A stretch of DNA of 64,000 nucleotides from Gammaproteobacteria bacterium. GTDB taxonomy: Bacteria > Pseudomonadota > Gammaproteobacteria > Pseudomonadales > Pseudohongiellaceae. Position numbers and translations under genes: made by a program. Location of the stretch: contig JAWKZW010000001.1 of NCBI GenBank assembly GCA_041395725.1, positions 558,001-622,000 on the forward strand. The letters run 5' to 3'. Shown here in pieces: positions 17,760 to 26,942 of the stretch. How positions within the stretch are numbered: the stretch's first letter is position 1; each line of letters opens with the position of its first letter. The notes under the pieces are model-generated. The model saw only the letters and a list, made by a program, of their open reading frames with translations, had not been told where the DNA came from and made no database searches.

Positions 17760-17870
17760 ATTTCAATCATTCCCCTGATCTGCAATAATACTCGGTCGGG
17801 CATCCAAAATGAACTAGATCTTTCATTATCAGCCTGTCTGAACCGTTAAGCTTTAACTCGGATTTGAGTA

Positions 17871-18101
17871 GTGTACAAAGTTACCTTTTGCCGATTTTTA
17901 GGCGGCGTATTGCCCAATATCAAAGCATCCTGTATCGCGTTGGGCGGCCTTGCTGTAAAGGTTGTCAGCCTACTGGCTGCAAGTGCTGACACATCCGAGG
18001 ATGAGGAAACTGACATGCCCGCTGGGGCATTCAAAGGCGGGAATTTAAACTACCGAACAGGCAAGTTGGATGATGGCACCGACCCCTATGGCTGGTATTA
18101 G
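17871..18101 (+). CDS. Small protein with NYRTGKLDDGTDPYGWY tail, unknown
   Basis: 76 residues from GTG 17871, convergent with the TraG-N gene (18 bp apart). It has an N-terminal hydrophobic stretch (CIALGGLAVKVVSLLAA) and a polar, distinctive C-terminus rich in Gly, Asp and Tyr. Its position at the end of the conjugation block suggests an ICE-associated gene. I do not assign a function. The low-complexity tail looks protein-like, not like a chance frame. Confidence 0.45.
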   Translation: MYKVTFCRFLGGVLPNIKASCIALGGLAVKVVSLLAASADTSEDEETDMPAGAFKGGNLNYRTGKLDDGTDPYGWY

Positions 18102-18118
18102 AAGAACTAATAGCTCCA

Positions 18119-19684
18119 TCACCGTTTAATTCCTTTGCTCACGATCCCTTTCCCGACAGCTCCCCCTTGTTTACCTGACTCATGTACAGGGGCTCTCAAT
18201 GGATTGGCCGCGTTATCCAGTGACCGGCCAACATTCACCCCTGCCCAAGCCATCATCCCACTCCATAACAACGGCAATCCCAGATAAAGACTGGTGGTGA
18301 TCATATTCAGCAGCATGCGCTTGGCGTCGTGCTCACCTGGATTGGAGAAGATCTGCAGGAAGACGTTAACGTCGGGATACATGGACAGAATCAGGTTCTG
18401 ATCCACCCACATGGCCAGGTACCAGAGTACCGTCCAGAATTTGATGGTGAAAATCGCCATGCCGGCGACCACCATCATGGCAATGGAGTAGCGGGATAAG
18501 ACAACCACCAGCGGTAGCAATGCATAGATACCGAGCAGCATAATGGACTGTACCATGGGCAATGACTGCAGTACGGCGGTCATGGTGACGGAGAACAGGG
18601 CTGATGCGGTGATCACGCCACCGGTGGCGAGGCCTCCTTTGATGATACTTCCCGCGGTATTGAACAAACCTGAACCGGAGGCATTGTTTGCGACCAGCTC
18701 GTTGCTCGACCAGGAAGGCGGTGCGTTGGTAAGCACGGTTTTGGCGACGGCGTCATTTTGCCGCTCACCGGCCAGTGCGGGGGCAATGGCGACCACCAGA
18801 CCGGAGAAACCGGCGGAGGTGGCATCCGCTTCACTGATCAGCTTCTCTCTTAAGCCGATCGCTGCATCTTCCCACCACTGCTTGCAGTAAGGTTTGCCCC
18901 AGGTTGGCGGTGCCATCGGATCGTACTCGGTATCCCTGGCTGCATTGTAGACCCAGCCGGTGATTTGGTTGGCCGGGCGCAAGGTGTCGTAGTAGCCTGG
19001 GATATCCCGGTAGACATGTGAGCCCATCCAGTCCGGGTCGTCGACGCCATAGGTGGCAAGGATACCGTTGATCGCCGGGGTATCCGGCCGCTCTGCCTGG
19101 TACCTGGAACGGGCCGGTATGTAACACTGGCTGAAAAAATCACTGACCTCCTGCCGCAGTCGCGGGTCGGCGATTGTGGCCAGGTGAGCCTGCTGCTCGA
19201 AGGTGCGCATATCCGCCACCGTTGGCAGGCCTTCGACGATAGCGTGGTTCAAACCCGAACTCAGCGCGATGACACCGTACCACCACACCGGAACATTGAC
19301 GGTCGCGGCAGAGCCGGTAAACCCGGTGGTACCGTAGGTACTCTGGGGGGCCGCGACAGTTGCTGTGGTAGGTGTTGGATTGAGCAAGGTCGGTGGCGGC
19401 GAGTAGGACAGGGTTGCCGCATTGAGGGGTGTGAGGGCAGCGGGTTGCCCTGCGAGCACGACCACCAATAGCGCAATGAACAGCTCGATCTCCATACGCC
19501 GCAGTGACAGGCCGCTGGCATGTCCCACTTCCCCGCCCTGAGCCGGTTCCCGCCAGTTGTCGATCAGGATACCCAGGAACGGGAGATAGACGATCCCGGT
19601 ACCGACCATCACATCCCACAGAATGCCGTAGAAGGCCCAGCCGAAGAGCGAGGTAAAGAGCTCCAGGTAGCTGTCGACACTCAT
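18119..19684 (-). CDS. ICE conjugal transfer protein, TraG N-terminal domain family
   Basis: 521 residues from ATG 19684, whose ATGA overlaps the previous stop (19681) by 4 bp; the longer frame to 19975 is not used. MSVDSYLELFTSLFGWAFYG begins a polytopic inner-membrane protein with several hydrophobic segments at both ends (IELFIALLVVVLAG; LQSLPMVQSIMLLGIYALLP; MLLNMITTSLYLGLPLLW) and a large periplasmic part between them. This is the TraG-N (PF07916) protein of the PFL_47xx ICE system, involved in mating-pair formation or stabilisation. It is the last gene of the operon here. Confidence 0.8.
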   Translation of the reverse strand: MSVDSYLELFTSLFGWAFYGILWDVMVGTGIVYLPFLGILIDNWREPAQGGEVGHASGLSLRRMEIELFIALLVVVLAGQPAALTPLNAATLSYSPPPTLLNPTPTTATVAAPQSTYGTTGFTGSAATVNVPVWWYGVIALSSGLNHAIVEGLPTVADMRTFEQQAHLATIADPRLRQEVSDFFSQCYIPARSRYQAERPDTPAINGILATYGVDDPDWMGSHVYRDIPGYYDTLRPANQITGWVYNAARDTEYDPMAPPTWGKPYCKQWWEDAAIGLREKLISEADATSAGFSGLVVAIAPALAGERQNDAVAKTVLTNAPPSWSSNELVANNASGSGLFNTAGSIIKGGLATGGVITASALFSVTMTAVLQSLPMVQSIMLLGIYALLPLVVVLSRYSIAMMVVAGMAIFTIKFWTVLWYLAMWVDQNLILSMYPDVNVFLQIFSNPGEHDAKRMLLNMITTSLYLGLPLLWSGMMAWAGVNVGRSLDNAANPLRAPVHESGKQGGAVGKGIVSKGIKR

Positions 19685-20058
19685 CGGACGATCGGCCCTG
19701 CGGTCACACCGAGAAACTTCACCACTATCCCCTGCCCCAGCACCAGTTCGAGGATGACCAGCCAGGTGACGGCGCGCCAGCGAAACCGCTGTAACTGATT
19801 TGTCTGGGCAGAATTGATCTTTGCGGTTTTGGCAAAGCATTCGACGCCGGCATTCCAACCGAATGCCACCAGCGCAATCACTGTCCAACGGCCTAGCGTG
19901 AGTGATAGGCGCCAGGTGTCGATACGCTGTTGGATGGACTGCACAGAGTCGGTCTGTAACCGATGCATCAACCAATAGCCTACCAGTGCCGTCAGCAGCG
20001 CGGCCGCCAAGGTAGCGATCAAGAGACCCTTGCGCTGTGCCCGACTGTTATTGAACAC
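19681..20058 (-). CDS. Small ICE membrane protein between TIGR03755 and TraG-N genes
   Basis: 125 residues if started at GTG 20058 (VFNNSRAQRKGLLIATL...), overlapping the end of the upstream gene by 11 bp; the longer frame up to 20268 overlaps that gene heavily and is rejected. Three hydrophobic segments are visible: GLLIATLAAALLTALVGYWL, LGRWTVIALVAFGWNAGV and AVTWLVILELVLGQGIVVKF. A short gene of this kind normally sits at this place in ICEs of the PFL type. It probably belongs to the inner-membrane mating-pair complex. Confidence 0.65.
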   Translation of the reverse strand: MFNNSRAQRKGLLIATLAAALLTALVGYWLMHRLQTDSVQSIQQRIDTWRLSLTLGRWTVIALVAFGWNAGVECFAKTAKINSAQTNQLQRFRWRAVTWLVILELVLGQGIVVKFLGVTAGPIVR

Positions 20059-21388
20059 GGCCGTCCCGCAACGGGTTCGGATCGAGGGTCGGTACTTCCG
20101 GCACGGTGAGAGAGCTCTGCCTTCTGGCCGCCGCGCGCTCGAGCAAAGTGGTAACGGTGTCCGAGACCACTTCTTTGCGCACACGGGTCTCAAACAGCAG
20201 ATTTTCGATTTCCTTGTCGAGTTCCGCGATGGAGTTGTCCGCGTGTTCGCGGGCGACTTCGGTGGCATAGACTTCAGGTACTTGCCTGCCCGACAGTAAC
20301 AATCGCCGTGCGAACAGTGCTTTCTCGACCGTGCGCGCGGTGCTGATTTCCGAGACCAGGCGACCCATGATCAGGCTCTGCTCCGAGACCGGCATTTCAC
20401 GGATCGCTTCGATCACCTGGCGGGTGATGGCCACCCCGGGCGCAGTGATCTGTTCGAGGTTGTCCAGGGTCGGTGGTGTCGCGCCGCTGACCAGGTTCTG
20501 GATTTCGGTGGTGACAGTAGCGGACTCCTGGTAGAGCTTGGGTAACAGCCCCGTACCGGGAATGCTGTCTTTACGGCAGGTGTCGCAGGTGGTGACGATG
20601 TTCTCGCCCACCACATCGACTGTCCAATCACGGGCATCCGCCGGTGATGGCCAGATTTCCGACAGGCGCGTGGCCGATGCCACCGGCACTGGTGTCGTAT
20701 CGGTGAGCGCTCTGTTCATATTGATGTTATAGCCGGCCTCGACGATATCACCGGTGAACTCCAGCACCGGTTGCCCACTGCCCCCGGCCTGACCGCCGAT
20801 CCAGGGCACCCCGTTATCGCCGTTGGAGGATTCCACCGACTCTTTGGCGGTGACGGCATCATTGCCGCCAATCCCCATCTGCACCTTCCAGTCGTTGCCT
20901 TTGGACAAGGTGATCAGATCGGCATAGGGGTTCTTGCCCTGGGCGATCTCGGTCTCCATCACCTCACAGGACTTGGTGGCCAGCTGCATGGTTTCTTCGG
21001 CCTTGATCAGCGCGTTCTGAAAGAGATCGTACAAGCCGGGGTTGGCGCGCTGCAGGATCAAAGCCGGCAACGCAGCGATGGCGCTGGTCGCTGCGGCCGT
21101 CATCGCATTCATCATGTTATCCACACCGGCCCCGATGTCATTCAAAGTGTGAGTCACCGCCGCCACCGGATCGAATTTGCCGCAACTGTAACCGAGCCCC
21201 AATTGGGCGGAGCCGCCCAGGGTGACAGAGACCACCGAAGGATTGGCGGGTACGGAGACGGGCTCTGCTCCGCCGATTTCGTAATACCACAAACTGTCTT
21301 CGGTGGGGCCCTGAGCCGCGTGAACAACCTGACACACACTCATGACGCCAAACAACAATAGGGTACGAACAGATAGTTTCTCGCTCAT
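20048..21388 (-). CDS. ICE protein PFL_4711 family (TIGR03755)
   Basis: 446 residues from ATG 21388, overlapping the upstream stop (21385) by 4 bp. A signal peptide (LLLFGVMSVCQVVHAAQ) shows export. The body has a cysteine pair (CDTCRK) and long helices toward the C-terminus (KEVVSDTVTTLLERAAARRQ). The order TIGR03757, TIGR03756, TIGR03755, small protein, TraG-N is the standard one for this ICE class, and the protein fits TIGR03755 in size and position. It is thought to be a periplasmic or outer-membrane-linked component of the type IV secretion apparatus. Confidence 0.8.
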   Translation of the reverse strand: MSEKLSVRTLLLFGVMSVCQVVHAAQGPTEDSLWYYEIGGAEPVSVPANPSVVSVTLGGSAQLGLGYSCGKFDPVAAVTHTLNDIGAGVDNMMNAMTAAATSAIAALPALILQRANPGLYDLFQNALIKAEETMQLATKSCEVMETEIAQGKNPYADLITLSKGNDWKVQMGIGGNDAVTAKESVESSNGDNGVPWIGGQAGGSGQPVLEFTGDIVEAGYNINMNRALTDTTPVPVASATRLSEIWPSPADARDWTVDVVGENIVTTCDTCRKDSIPGTGLLPKLYQESATVTTEIQNLVSGATPPTLDNLEQITAPGVAITRQVIEAIREMPVSEQSLIMGRLVSEISTARTVEKALFARRLLLSGRQVPEVYATEVAREHADNSIAELDKEIENLLFETRVRKEVVSDTVTTLLERAAARRQSSLTVPEVPTLDPNPLRDGRVQ

Positions 21389-22407
21389 GGTGGGTAATTG
21401 ATCCAGTCGACGTTGAACAAAAAGATGCCGCGACCCTGGCAACAGCTGTAAGGGCGCCACAGATTCCAGGCATAGTCACCGTGGGGATCGACTCGACCTC
21501 CACCCCAGCCGGTTAGACTGGCCAGGTCATTGGTGCCAAATACCTTGCAGGTCGATTCCGCCCTGGGTAAAAGCATCTGCCACACGCCGGTGTCCGGATC
21601 GCCTTCAACCAGTGGTCCGGGCGGCCACACGCGCTGCCCTGAACTCGAACCACCGGTTATCGGTACGTAGATATGGGGTTGCCCCTGACGTGTGACGATG
21701 TCACCGGCGCGCTGGGCATTGATGGCCGCCGCCTTGGGTTCCTCCGCCTGCGTCGTCCAGCCGGTGCGCGGGTACACGCCGCCCCAGGTCTGCATTGGCC
21801 AGCTGCCGATCTCCCGCAAACCGGGTATCAGGCTCGCTGGGTAGAACATTTCCGGGATTTCCATCCGCCAGGAAAGTGCGTCCAATCCCGACTGGAAATA
21901 CGGAAAGAAGGGTGTGGCTTGTGCGTTGCAGAGGGAACCGGTGCTGGCGATGATGCTCGACAGGGAGCTGACCGGATGGCCGATGACATCCGTTTCCCGA
22001 AAAATCAGGTTGCGATGATCCTTGTTGCCCTGCCCGCCTTCTGTTCTGTTGCCGGCACTGTCAATCGGTACAGCCAGCAAGCTGCCAAGCAAGCCGTTGG
22101 CGGCGGTTCGTTGTGCCATGCCCAGCGTATTGCGAATCTCTACCCAGGGATTGCCACCGAGCTCGTTGTAGGCACTCACCACCGCATCGGGCTGGTAATG
22201 CCCCACTTTGATCGAGGTACGCACGCTGCAGCCGGACAGGGTGCAGCGCAACCAGAAGCAAATCCCCACCGGCGTCCAACGCATACAGCTGAGCGCCGCC
22301 TGGGTAGTCTGCACAATAATTTCCGGTGTGGTAATAGAGCCCGCGTGACCGATCAGCGGCATCCACAGCAACAGGCTCAGCCAACCACGAGTCAGGGCCG
22401 CTATCAT
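21385..22407 (-). CDS. ICE protein PFL_4710 family, TraU-like (TIGR03756)
   Basis: 340 residues from ATG 22407, a 4-bp ATGA overlap with the upstream stop; the in-frame ATG at 22431 is possible. A signal peptide (WLSLLLWMPLIGHAGS) is followed by a TraU-like periplasmic body with conserved cysteines (CMRWTPVGICFWLRCTLSGC) and a C-terminal CCQGRGIFLFNVDWINYPP. TraU proteins are needed for DNA transfer rather than pilus assembly in F-like systems; the disulfides are probably formed in the periplasm. Confidence 0.8.
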   Translation of the reverse strand: MIAALTRGWLSLLLWMPLIGHAGSITTPEIIVQTTQAALSCMRWTPVGICFWLRCTLSGCSVRTSIKVGHYQPDAVVSAYNELGGNPWVEIRNTLGMAQRTAANGLLGSLLAVPIDSAGNRTEGGQGNKDHRNLIFRETDVIGHPVSSLSSIIASTGSLCNAQATPFFPYFQSGLDALSWRMEIPEMFYPASLIPGLREIGSWPMQTWGGVYPRTGWTTQAEEPKAAAINAQRAGDIVTRQGQPHIYVPITGGSSSGQRVWPPGPLVEGDPDTGVWQMLLPRAESTCKVFGTNDLASLTGWGGGRVDPHGDYAWNLWRPYSCCQGRGIFLFNVDWINYPP

Positions 22408-22895
22408 CGTTCTGCGCTCTCTGCCAGCCACCGCTGATAAAGCCGGGTTGCGGCATTGATGTCGGTTAAACCGTAGACCACAGCTTGACCATCGAAGACG
22501 ATGGCCGGGTAACGATCGATACCGTACTGCCTTGCCTGCACCAATCCGTTGGCGGCGTTCTCCAGTTCAGTACTGAGCTGCAGGTCCATCCGCTGGTATC
22601 GCTTCAGAACCAGTTTTTTGGCGGACTCTGAATCCGCTGGCAGGTCATCGGAGAGCTCTTGCTGCAACCGGTTGATCCGATCGATTACAAAGACGGTCGT
22701 GTTGTCATTTCCAGATACAACCTGACGTCTCGAATCGGTGAATACCTCGATCGTCGGCTCTTTCAGTAGGGTCCTCTCGCCGGCCTGCACAGGCGCACAA
22801 AGTGTTCCTGTTAGAAGCAACGAGATAATGCATTGAGCTTTTACGACATTCACTGACAATCGTCCAACCCGGGATGGCATTGAGGAAGGCACCAT
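22404..22895 (-). CDS. ICE protein PFL_4709 family (TIGR03757), TrbC-like
   Basis: 163 residues. The N-terminus has a signal sequence (AQCIISLLLTGTLCAPVQAG). The mature part has a thioredoxin-like pattern EVFTDSRRQVVSG...YPAIVFDGQAVVYGLTDINA, as in TrbC/TIGR03757 proteins. The start at 22895 gives a long n-region; in-frame alternatives lie a few codons later. It follows the ParE remnant rather than the ATPase gene directly, because the Phd/ParE pair sits between them. Confidence 0.75.
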   Translation of the reverse strand: MVPSSMPSRVGRLSVNVVKAQCIISLLLTGTLCAPVQAGERTLLKEPTIEVFTDSRRQVVSGNDNTTVFVIDRINRLQQELSDDLPADSESAKKLVLKRYQRMDLQLSTELENAANGLVQARQYGIDRYPAIVFDGQAVVYGLTDINAATRLYQRWLAESAER

Positions 22896-23037
22896 CCTGC
22901 GCGATTACGGGTTAGGCAAAAATGGTTTATTCAGACAGGGGGAGTCGCCCTTTTCCTCAGCCGGAGCAAACCGTCGATCTGCGTAGGAATTGGAGCGAAG
23001 GAAAGGAAATGGGGAGAGCGCAGAATTACCCAGAAAG

Positions 23038-23348
23038 TCAGATGATTTCCCGCTCACTCAGATGGCGAGCGGGGACCATGCGTTTGTGAAGCACGGCGAA
23101 GACTACGAGCTGCTGCTCATGGACGATGTAATAGACGACATGGCTGGCATGGGAAAACTCGAAACATTCGGACCAACGTCTGGCCTGTCCTTGCCAAGCG
23201 ATGGTGTTTCAGAGAGCAGCCGCAGCACCTGACGGAGTTCAGCCAGGTAGCGTCGCGCCTGGGCTTCGCCCCACTGGCTTACGGTGAATCGACGAATGTC
23301 GAGCAGATCCGACTGGGCAACCGGCGTAAGGCGAAAACCCCTCTTTAA
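23038..23348 (-). pseudogene. ParE-family toxin, frameshifted and without start codon
   Basis: The minus strand reads (TTA)KRGFRLTPVAQSDLLDIRRF, TVSQWGEAQARRYLAELRQV and LRLLSETPSLGKDRPDVGPN, then needs one extra T near 23165 to continue FEFSHASHVVYYIVHEQQLV, VFAVLHKRMVPARHLSEREI and stop at 23038-23040. That is a full ParE. The codon at the expected start is TTA, not ATG or TTG, so both start and frame are lost. The first part overlaps the antitoxin stop as usual for such pairs. Confidence 0.8.
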
Positions 23349-23605
23349 TCGTGCAGGCCGTCCTCGATCTCGTCTAAAAAGACCTCACCATCGACCAGAT
23401 TGCCAGCCTCTATATCGGCCTCGGCTTGTCGCGCCCTGGCCTGTACCAGGCGTAACTTGAGTGCGTCCATGCTTTCATAGTCTTCGGCTGAGACGACAAC
23501 CGCTACCGGCTTGCCGTTTTTATTGATCTGAATGGGTGCTCGCCGGGCTTTGATCAGCAAGTCACCAAAATGAGCTTTCGCTTCGTTGGCAGACAGAACT
23601 TCCAT
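23345..23605 (-). CDS. Phd/YefM-family antitoxin
   Basis: 86 residues: MEVLSANEAKAHFGDLLIKA then RRAPIQINKNGKPVAVVVSA EDYESMD, the Phd/YefM fold that binds its operator and the cognate toxin. It is intact, while the partner ParE downstream is decayed. The pair is inserted between the ICE ATPase gene and TIGR03757 and points the same way as the conjugation operon. It may have served to stabilise the ICE. Confidence 0.85.
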   Translation of the reverse strand: MEVLSANEAKAHFGDLLIKARRAPIQINKNGKPVAVVVSAEDYESMDALKLRLVQARARQAEADIEAGNLVDGEVFLDEIEDGLHD

Positions 23606-23754
23606 TGACTAGAGCCTCAATATTGTTCAATTCGCCAATCTTAGTCGAATCGAACGATAGTTGCCGGTTATTCTTTTGATGGAGGATCGATGGCGAGTCA
23701 TTCCCAACGCGGTGTCCAAGTGGCGCCGCGCCCAAGATTGTGGACCCTGAAAGC

Positions 23755-26475
23755 CTAACGAGACTGCTCGATACGCCGGGCCACCTCGTAAACGGCTTCC
23801 AGCTCTGAACAATTCTTTTCACGCATGATGGCGGCGCGCTCCGCCTTCTCATGCTTTTCGGTCATGGCCAGTGCCAGCGACAAAGCAGGAGGCACGTTCC
23901 GAAACAGGGCTTCAACCTTGTCGGCCAGTACAACGCCTTCCACGTATTTGCCCGGCTCCTTGCGGGCCGACAGCAGCAGGTTACGCTGTTCGTCGTTCAG
24001 GTCCTTGAAGCGGGCAATCTGGTCAACCTCTTCCTTCGGCATCACCAGACACAACCACCACTCCATCATATTGAGCATCTTGCGGCTGGCGTCGGGGAAG
24101 TCCTCCAGGTTCTGGGTGGCGATCCAGAACCAGGCACCGAGCTTGCGCCACATCTTGGTGATCTTGACCACGTAACGCGCCAACAGCGGATTGGTGGTGA
24201 TGATGTGACCCTCATCGGTGACTACCAGGGTGGGTCTTTCATCGTGCTGGTAGCGCTCCACCAGGTCATTGATGTGGCTCATCATCGACAGGTAGGCGAC
24301 GGTCAGCTGGTCCTCGTAACCCTCCCGGGCCAGAATGCCCATTTCAAGAATCGTGACATCGGCCTCCGGCCAGGACTGCCCCGGCCGGTTGAAGAAATGG
24401 CCCGCTAGGCCTGAGCAGAACAAGGCCATACCATCGCCCATCTCCAGCGCTCGATTGCGCCGGTGTTCGGGTAACTCCGTGTTGGTGGCGATAGTCTGAA
24501 ACGCGTGAACCACGTCCTGGGTAACCACCTGGGAACTGCCGGATTCTTTGACCGTTTTCGCAGCGAGGAATATGGCATTGCGAATCAGCAGCCGGTCGGC
24601 GCGGGTCAGGCGTGCGTCCTCGCGCTCATCGCCACCGGTGATCATGATGCGCGCGGCGATCTCCATTTCGCCGAGGATATCGCGCCTGCCGCCCTCGTCT
24701 TCCAGCTCGTCGTCTTCGTCCAGTGACTCTTCCAGGGTTGGGTCATCGGCATCGAGCAGGTTCAGCGCATGACGCCGGTCGAGCAAGCGCAGTGCATCGG
24801 CAAAAGGCGGCAGACTGACATCGACATTGGGATTCAAGGTGATCTGGTTAACCGACAAGCCATGGTGCGCAAAATGCTGTCCCAACAGGGAAAACGACGC
24901 GCCTGCTTCGATAATGAAAATGCGGGGACGGTGGCACGCCATCATCTGTTGCAGTAGATACACCAGCAATGCCGACTTTCCTGCGCCCGTGGGTCCCAGG
25001 ATCAGCATGTGAGCGTTCTTCTTGCGATCCCCCCGATGTAGCGGATCAAACACCAACGGCTCCGCACCCCGGTTGTAGAACACCAGTCCCGGATGACCGG
25101 TTCCCCGCGAACGACCATAGAACGGCAGCAGGTTGGCGATATGGCGGGAGAACATCAGTCGCGAGCGGCGCCGCGATTTGTCCAGGTCCGCGTCATAGGC
25201 CATGGGCAGGTTGCGGATATAGCTATCGAGTGCCAGCAAATCGGCTTCCTGGGTGATCGGCTGCAACCCGTTCGGGAGGAGCAGCGCATTGAGGCGATTC
25301 AAATTGTGGCGCAGGGATTTTTGATTCTCGCCGCGCACATAGAACGCCATGCTGACCGGATAGAGCTTGTTGCCCTGCGCCATCTCCCGCTCCACTTGCT
25401 CTGCCTCTTCTCGCGTGATCGACGCCTCCGCCGAGTCACCGACTGAGGCGCGTTTGATTTGCGCGATATGATTGCGGGTGGTGTCCTGGGGTTTGAGCGT
25501 TAGCGTTATCACCATGATGGTGTGCTCGGGCAATCGATCGAATAGCGAGAACACCTGATCACCGGACTGGCGCTCCGCCGTGAAGTGTCCGATGTCCGGC
25601 GCCCGCCTCAAGCTTTGAATGGTCACGACAGTGTGCGGCAGATCATCGAACAGCCAGCTTGCCGACGCCTCGTCGGAACGCGGCATCGACAGCGTCAACT
25701 GTTCCGCAAAGTCGTAGCCAAACGGTAAATTCTCGTCGCCCGGATAGGGTGCCATCTGCAACAGCGATTCCGGGTTTCCGTCGGCGCAGGCTGGCTTGGG
25801 ATTGAACCAGCTCAGCATCCATTGATAGAACGCCCTGCCGTCAGCGCGCTGGACGTGGATCCCGGCGGATGCCAGGGCGGCGATCCATTTGGTCACCACA
25901 TCATTGAGCGCCTCCTCCACCTCGATGGCCGCCGGGGTTTTGCCATTGTGTGGCAGACGTCGATAAAGCACCACCCGGATCCGACGCTGATGCCCCTGCC
26001 AACGGGAACCGGTGACGGTGGTATCGTCAAACAAGCCCCCCGGCCGGGAAATCGCCTGCAAATGTGTCGACATCACCGCCCGGTAGTGTTGTGAGTAGTC
26101 TGATGCGCGCACTGTCGGCAGCGGATAACGGGCCAGCTGGGCATCGAACTGGTTAAGCCGCGGTTCGTCCTGCACATAGACCTGTAATACCCAGGGCGCC
26201 TCGTCACGCTCCGGGATCGACTCATTTAGCGCGGTCTGGATGGTATCGCGCAGCTGTGTCATGAAGGCCGGTGTGCGTGCTTCACAGCCGACCGGGGTGA
26301 TCTCGAATAGCGCGCCCAGGCTGACACCGTCTTCCAACAGAAAGGCTTTGCACTCGGGAATGTATTCCATCCAGGGCAGCAGGTCGGTGAACGACGGTGG
26401 ACGGTTGTAGTGCTGCTTGATCGCGGCACTGGTGAACGGCGCTGCGTCCATAACATCTGATTGCTTGGCTGCCAT
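23755..26475 (-). CDS. ICE conjugative ATPase, PFL_4706 family (TIGR03744), VirB4/TraC-like
   Basis: 906 residues. Walker A GPTGAGKS near residue 495 and Walker B LVVTDEGH near residue 753 mark the motor domain; the N-terminal half (TraC-like) begins with FTDLLPWMEYIPECKAFLLE. It powers assembly of the mating apparatus and substrate transfer at the inner membrane. It starts 8 bp after the lipoprotein gene's stop, within the operon. Length and motif order fit TIGR03744. No frame defects are visible, so this part of the ICE looks functional. Confidence 0.9.
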   Translation of the reverse strand: MAAKQSDVMDAAPFTSAAIKQHYNRPPSFTDLLPWMEYIPECKAFLLEDGVSLGALFEITPVGCEARTPAFMTQLRDTIQTALNESIPERDEAPWVLQVYVQDEPRLNQFDAQLARYPLPTVRASDYSQHYRAVMSTHLQAISRPGGLFDDTTVTGSRWQGHQRRIRVVLYRRLPHNGKTPAAIEVEEALNDVVTKWIAALASAGIHVQRADGRAFYQWMLSWFNPKPACADGNPESLLQMAPYPGDENLPFGYDFAEQLTLSMPRSDEASASWLFDDLPHTVVTIQSLRRAPDIGHFTAERQSGDQVFSLFDRLPEHTIMVITLTLKPQDTTRNHIAQIKRASVGDSAEASITREEAEQVEREMAQGNKLYPVSMAFYVRGENQKSLRHNLNRLNALLLPNGLQPITQEADLLALDSYIRNLPMAYDADLDKSRRRSRLMFSRHIANLLPFYGRSRGTGHPGLVFYNRGAEPLVFDPLHRGDRKKNAHMLILGPTGAGKSALLVYLLQQMMACHRPRIFIIEAGASFSLLGQHFAHHGLSVNQITLNPNVDVSLPPFADALRLLDRRHALNLLDADDPTLEESLDEDDELEDEGGRRDILGEMEIAARIMITGGDEREDARLTRADRLLIRNAIFLAAKTVKESGSSQVVTQDVVHAFQTIATNTELPEHRRNRALEMGDGMALFCSGLAGHFFNRPGQSWPEADVTILEMGILAREGYEDQLTVAYLSMMSHINDLVERYQHDERPTLVVTDEGHIITTNPLLARYVVKITKMWRKLGAWFWIATQNLEDFPDASRKMLNMMEWWLCLVMPKEEVDQIARFKDLNDEQRNLLLSARKEPGKYVEGVVLADKVEALFRNVPPALSLALAMTEKHEKAERAAIMREKNCSELEAVYEVARRIEQSR

Positions 26476-26483
26476 GGGAACCC

Positions 26484-26942
26484 CTACTGCTCTGATGGTG
26501 AATGACTGACTTCCACTGGCAGCTCACCAGGCACCTCTCCCGACACTTCTCCTGGTAGGGCGTACTCCACCTTTTCATAGAAAGGAAAGGTCGTCACATA
26601 ACCTGGTACCGGAGTGCGCTCACTGCCCGACAGGTGAGGAAAAATGTACATCACCAGCGTTGGATTGGGCAGGCGGGGGAACACCGTATCGATCTCATTG
26701 GCGGCTTCCCGCACGAAGCCGCGGTAATGCTCGATACCTGATTGTGGTAACGGCGGGCCACCGATTGTGCGCCGCTGGTCGGGCTTTTGAACGTCCACCA
26801 TGTGCTGGTCGTAAATGGACTTCATGGTCGGGCCGTCCTGAGGCAACACCGTCTCTTTGGTGCTGGTGCAGCCCACTATTAATACGCTAGTCCAGACCAG
26901 AACCAGTGGTAATCGTCGCTTGCTGAAAAAGATTCGCTTCAT
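26484..26942 (-). CDS. ICE lipoprotein, TIGR03751 family
   Basis: 152 residues from ATG 26942 (MKRIFFSKRRLPLVLVWTSV); the longer frame to 27083 is inside the upstream gene. The lipobox LIVGC places Cys at residue 24 (mature CTSTKETVLP). The rest is short and Pro-rich (RTIGGPPLP, FPRLPNPTLVMYIFPHLSG). It corresponds to the VirB7/TraV-like outer-membrane lipoprotein of this ICE class, expected to anchor the core complex. It overlaps the end of the TIGR03752 gene by 56 bp, on the same strand. Confidence 0.8.
   Translation of the reverse strand: MKRIFFSKRRLPLVLVWTSVLIVGCTSTKETVLPQDGPTMKSIYDQHMVDVQKPDQRRTIGGPPLPQSGIEHYRGFVREAANEIDTVFPRLPNPTLVMYIFPHLSGSERTPVPGYVTTFPFYEKVEYALPGEVSGEVPGELPVEVSHSPSEQ

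Noticed and set aside
23815..25450. Plus-strand open frames of up to 185 codons opposite the conjugative ATPase gene
   Set aside because: GC-rich antisense shadows; the minus-strand protein has clear Walker motifs and family length.
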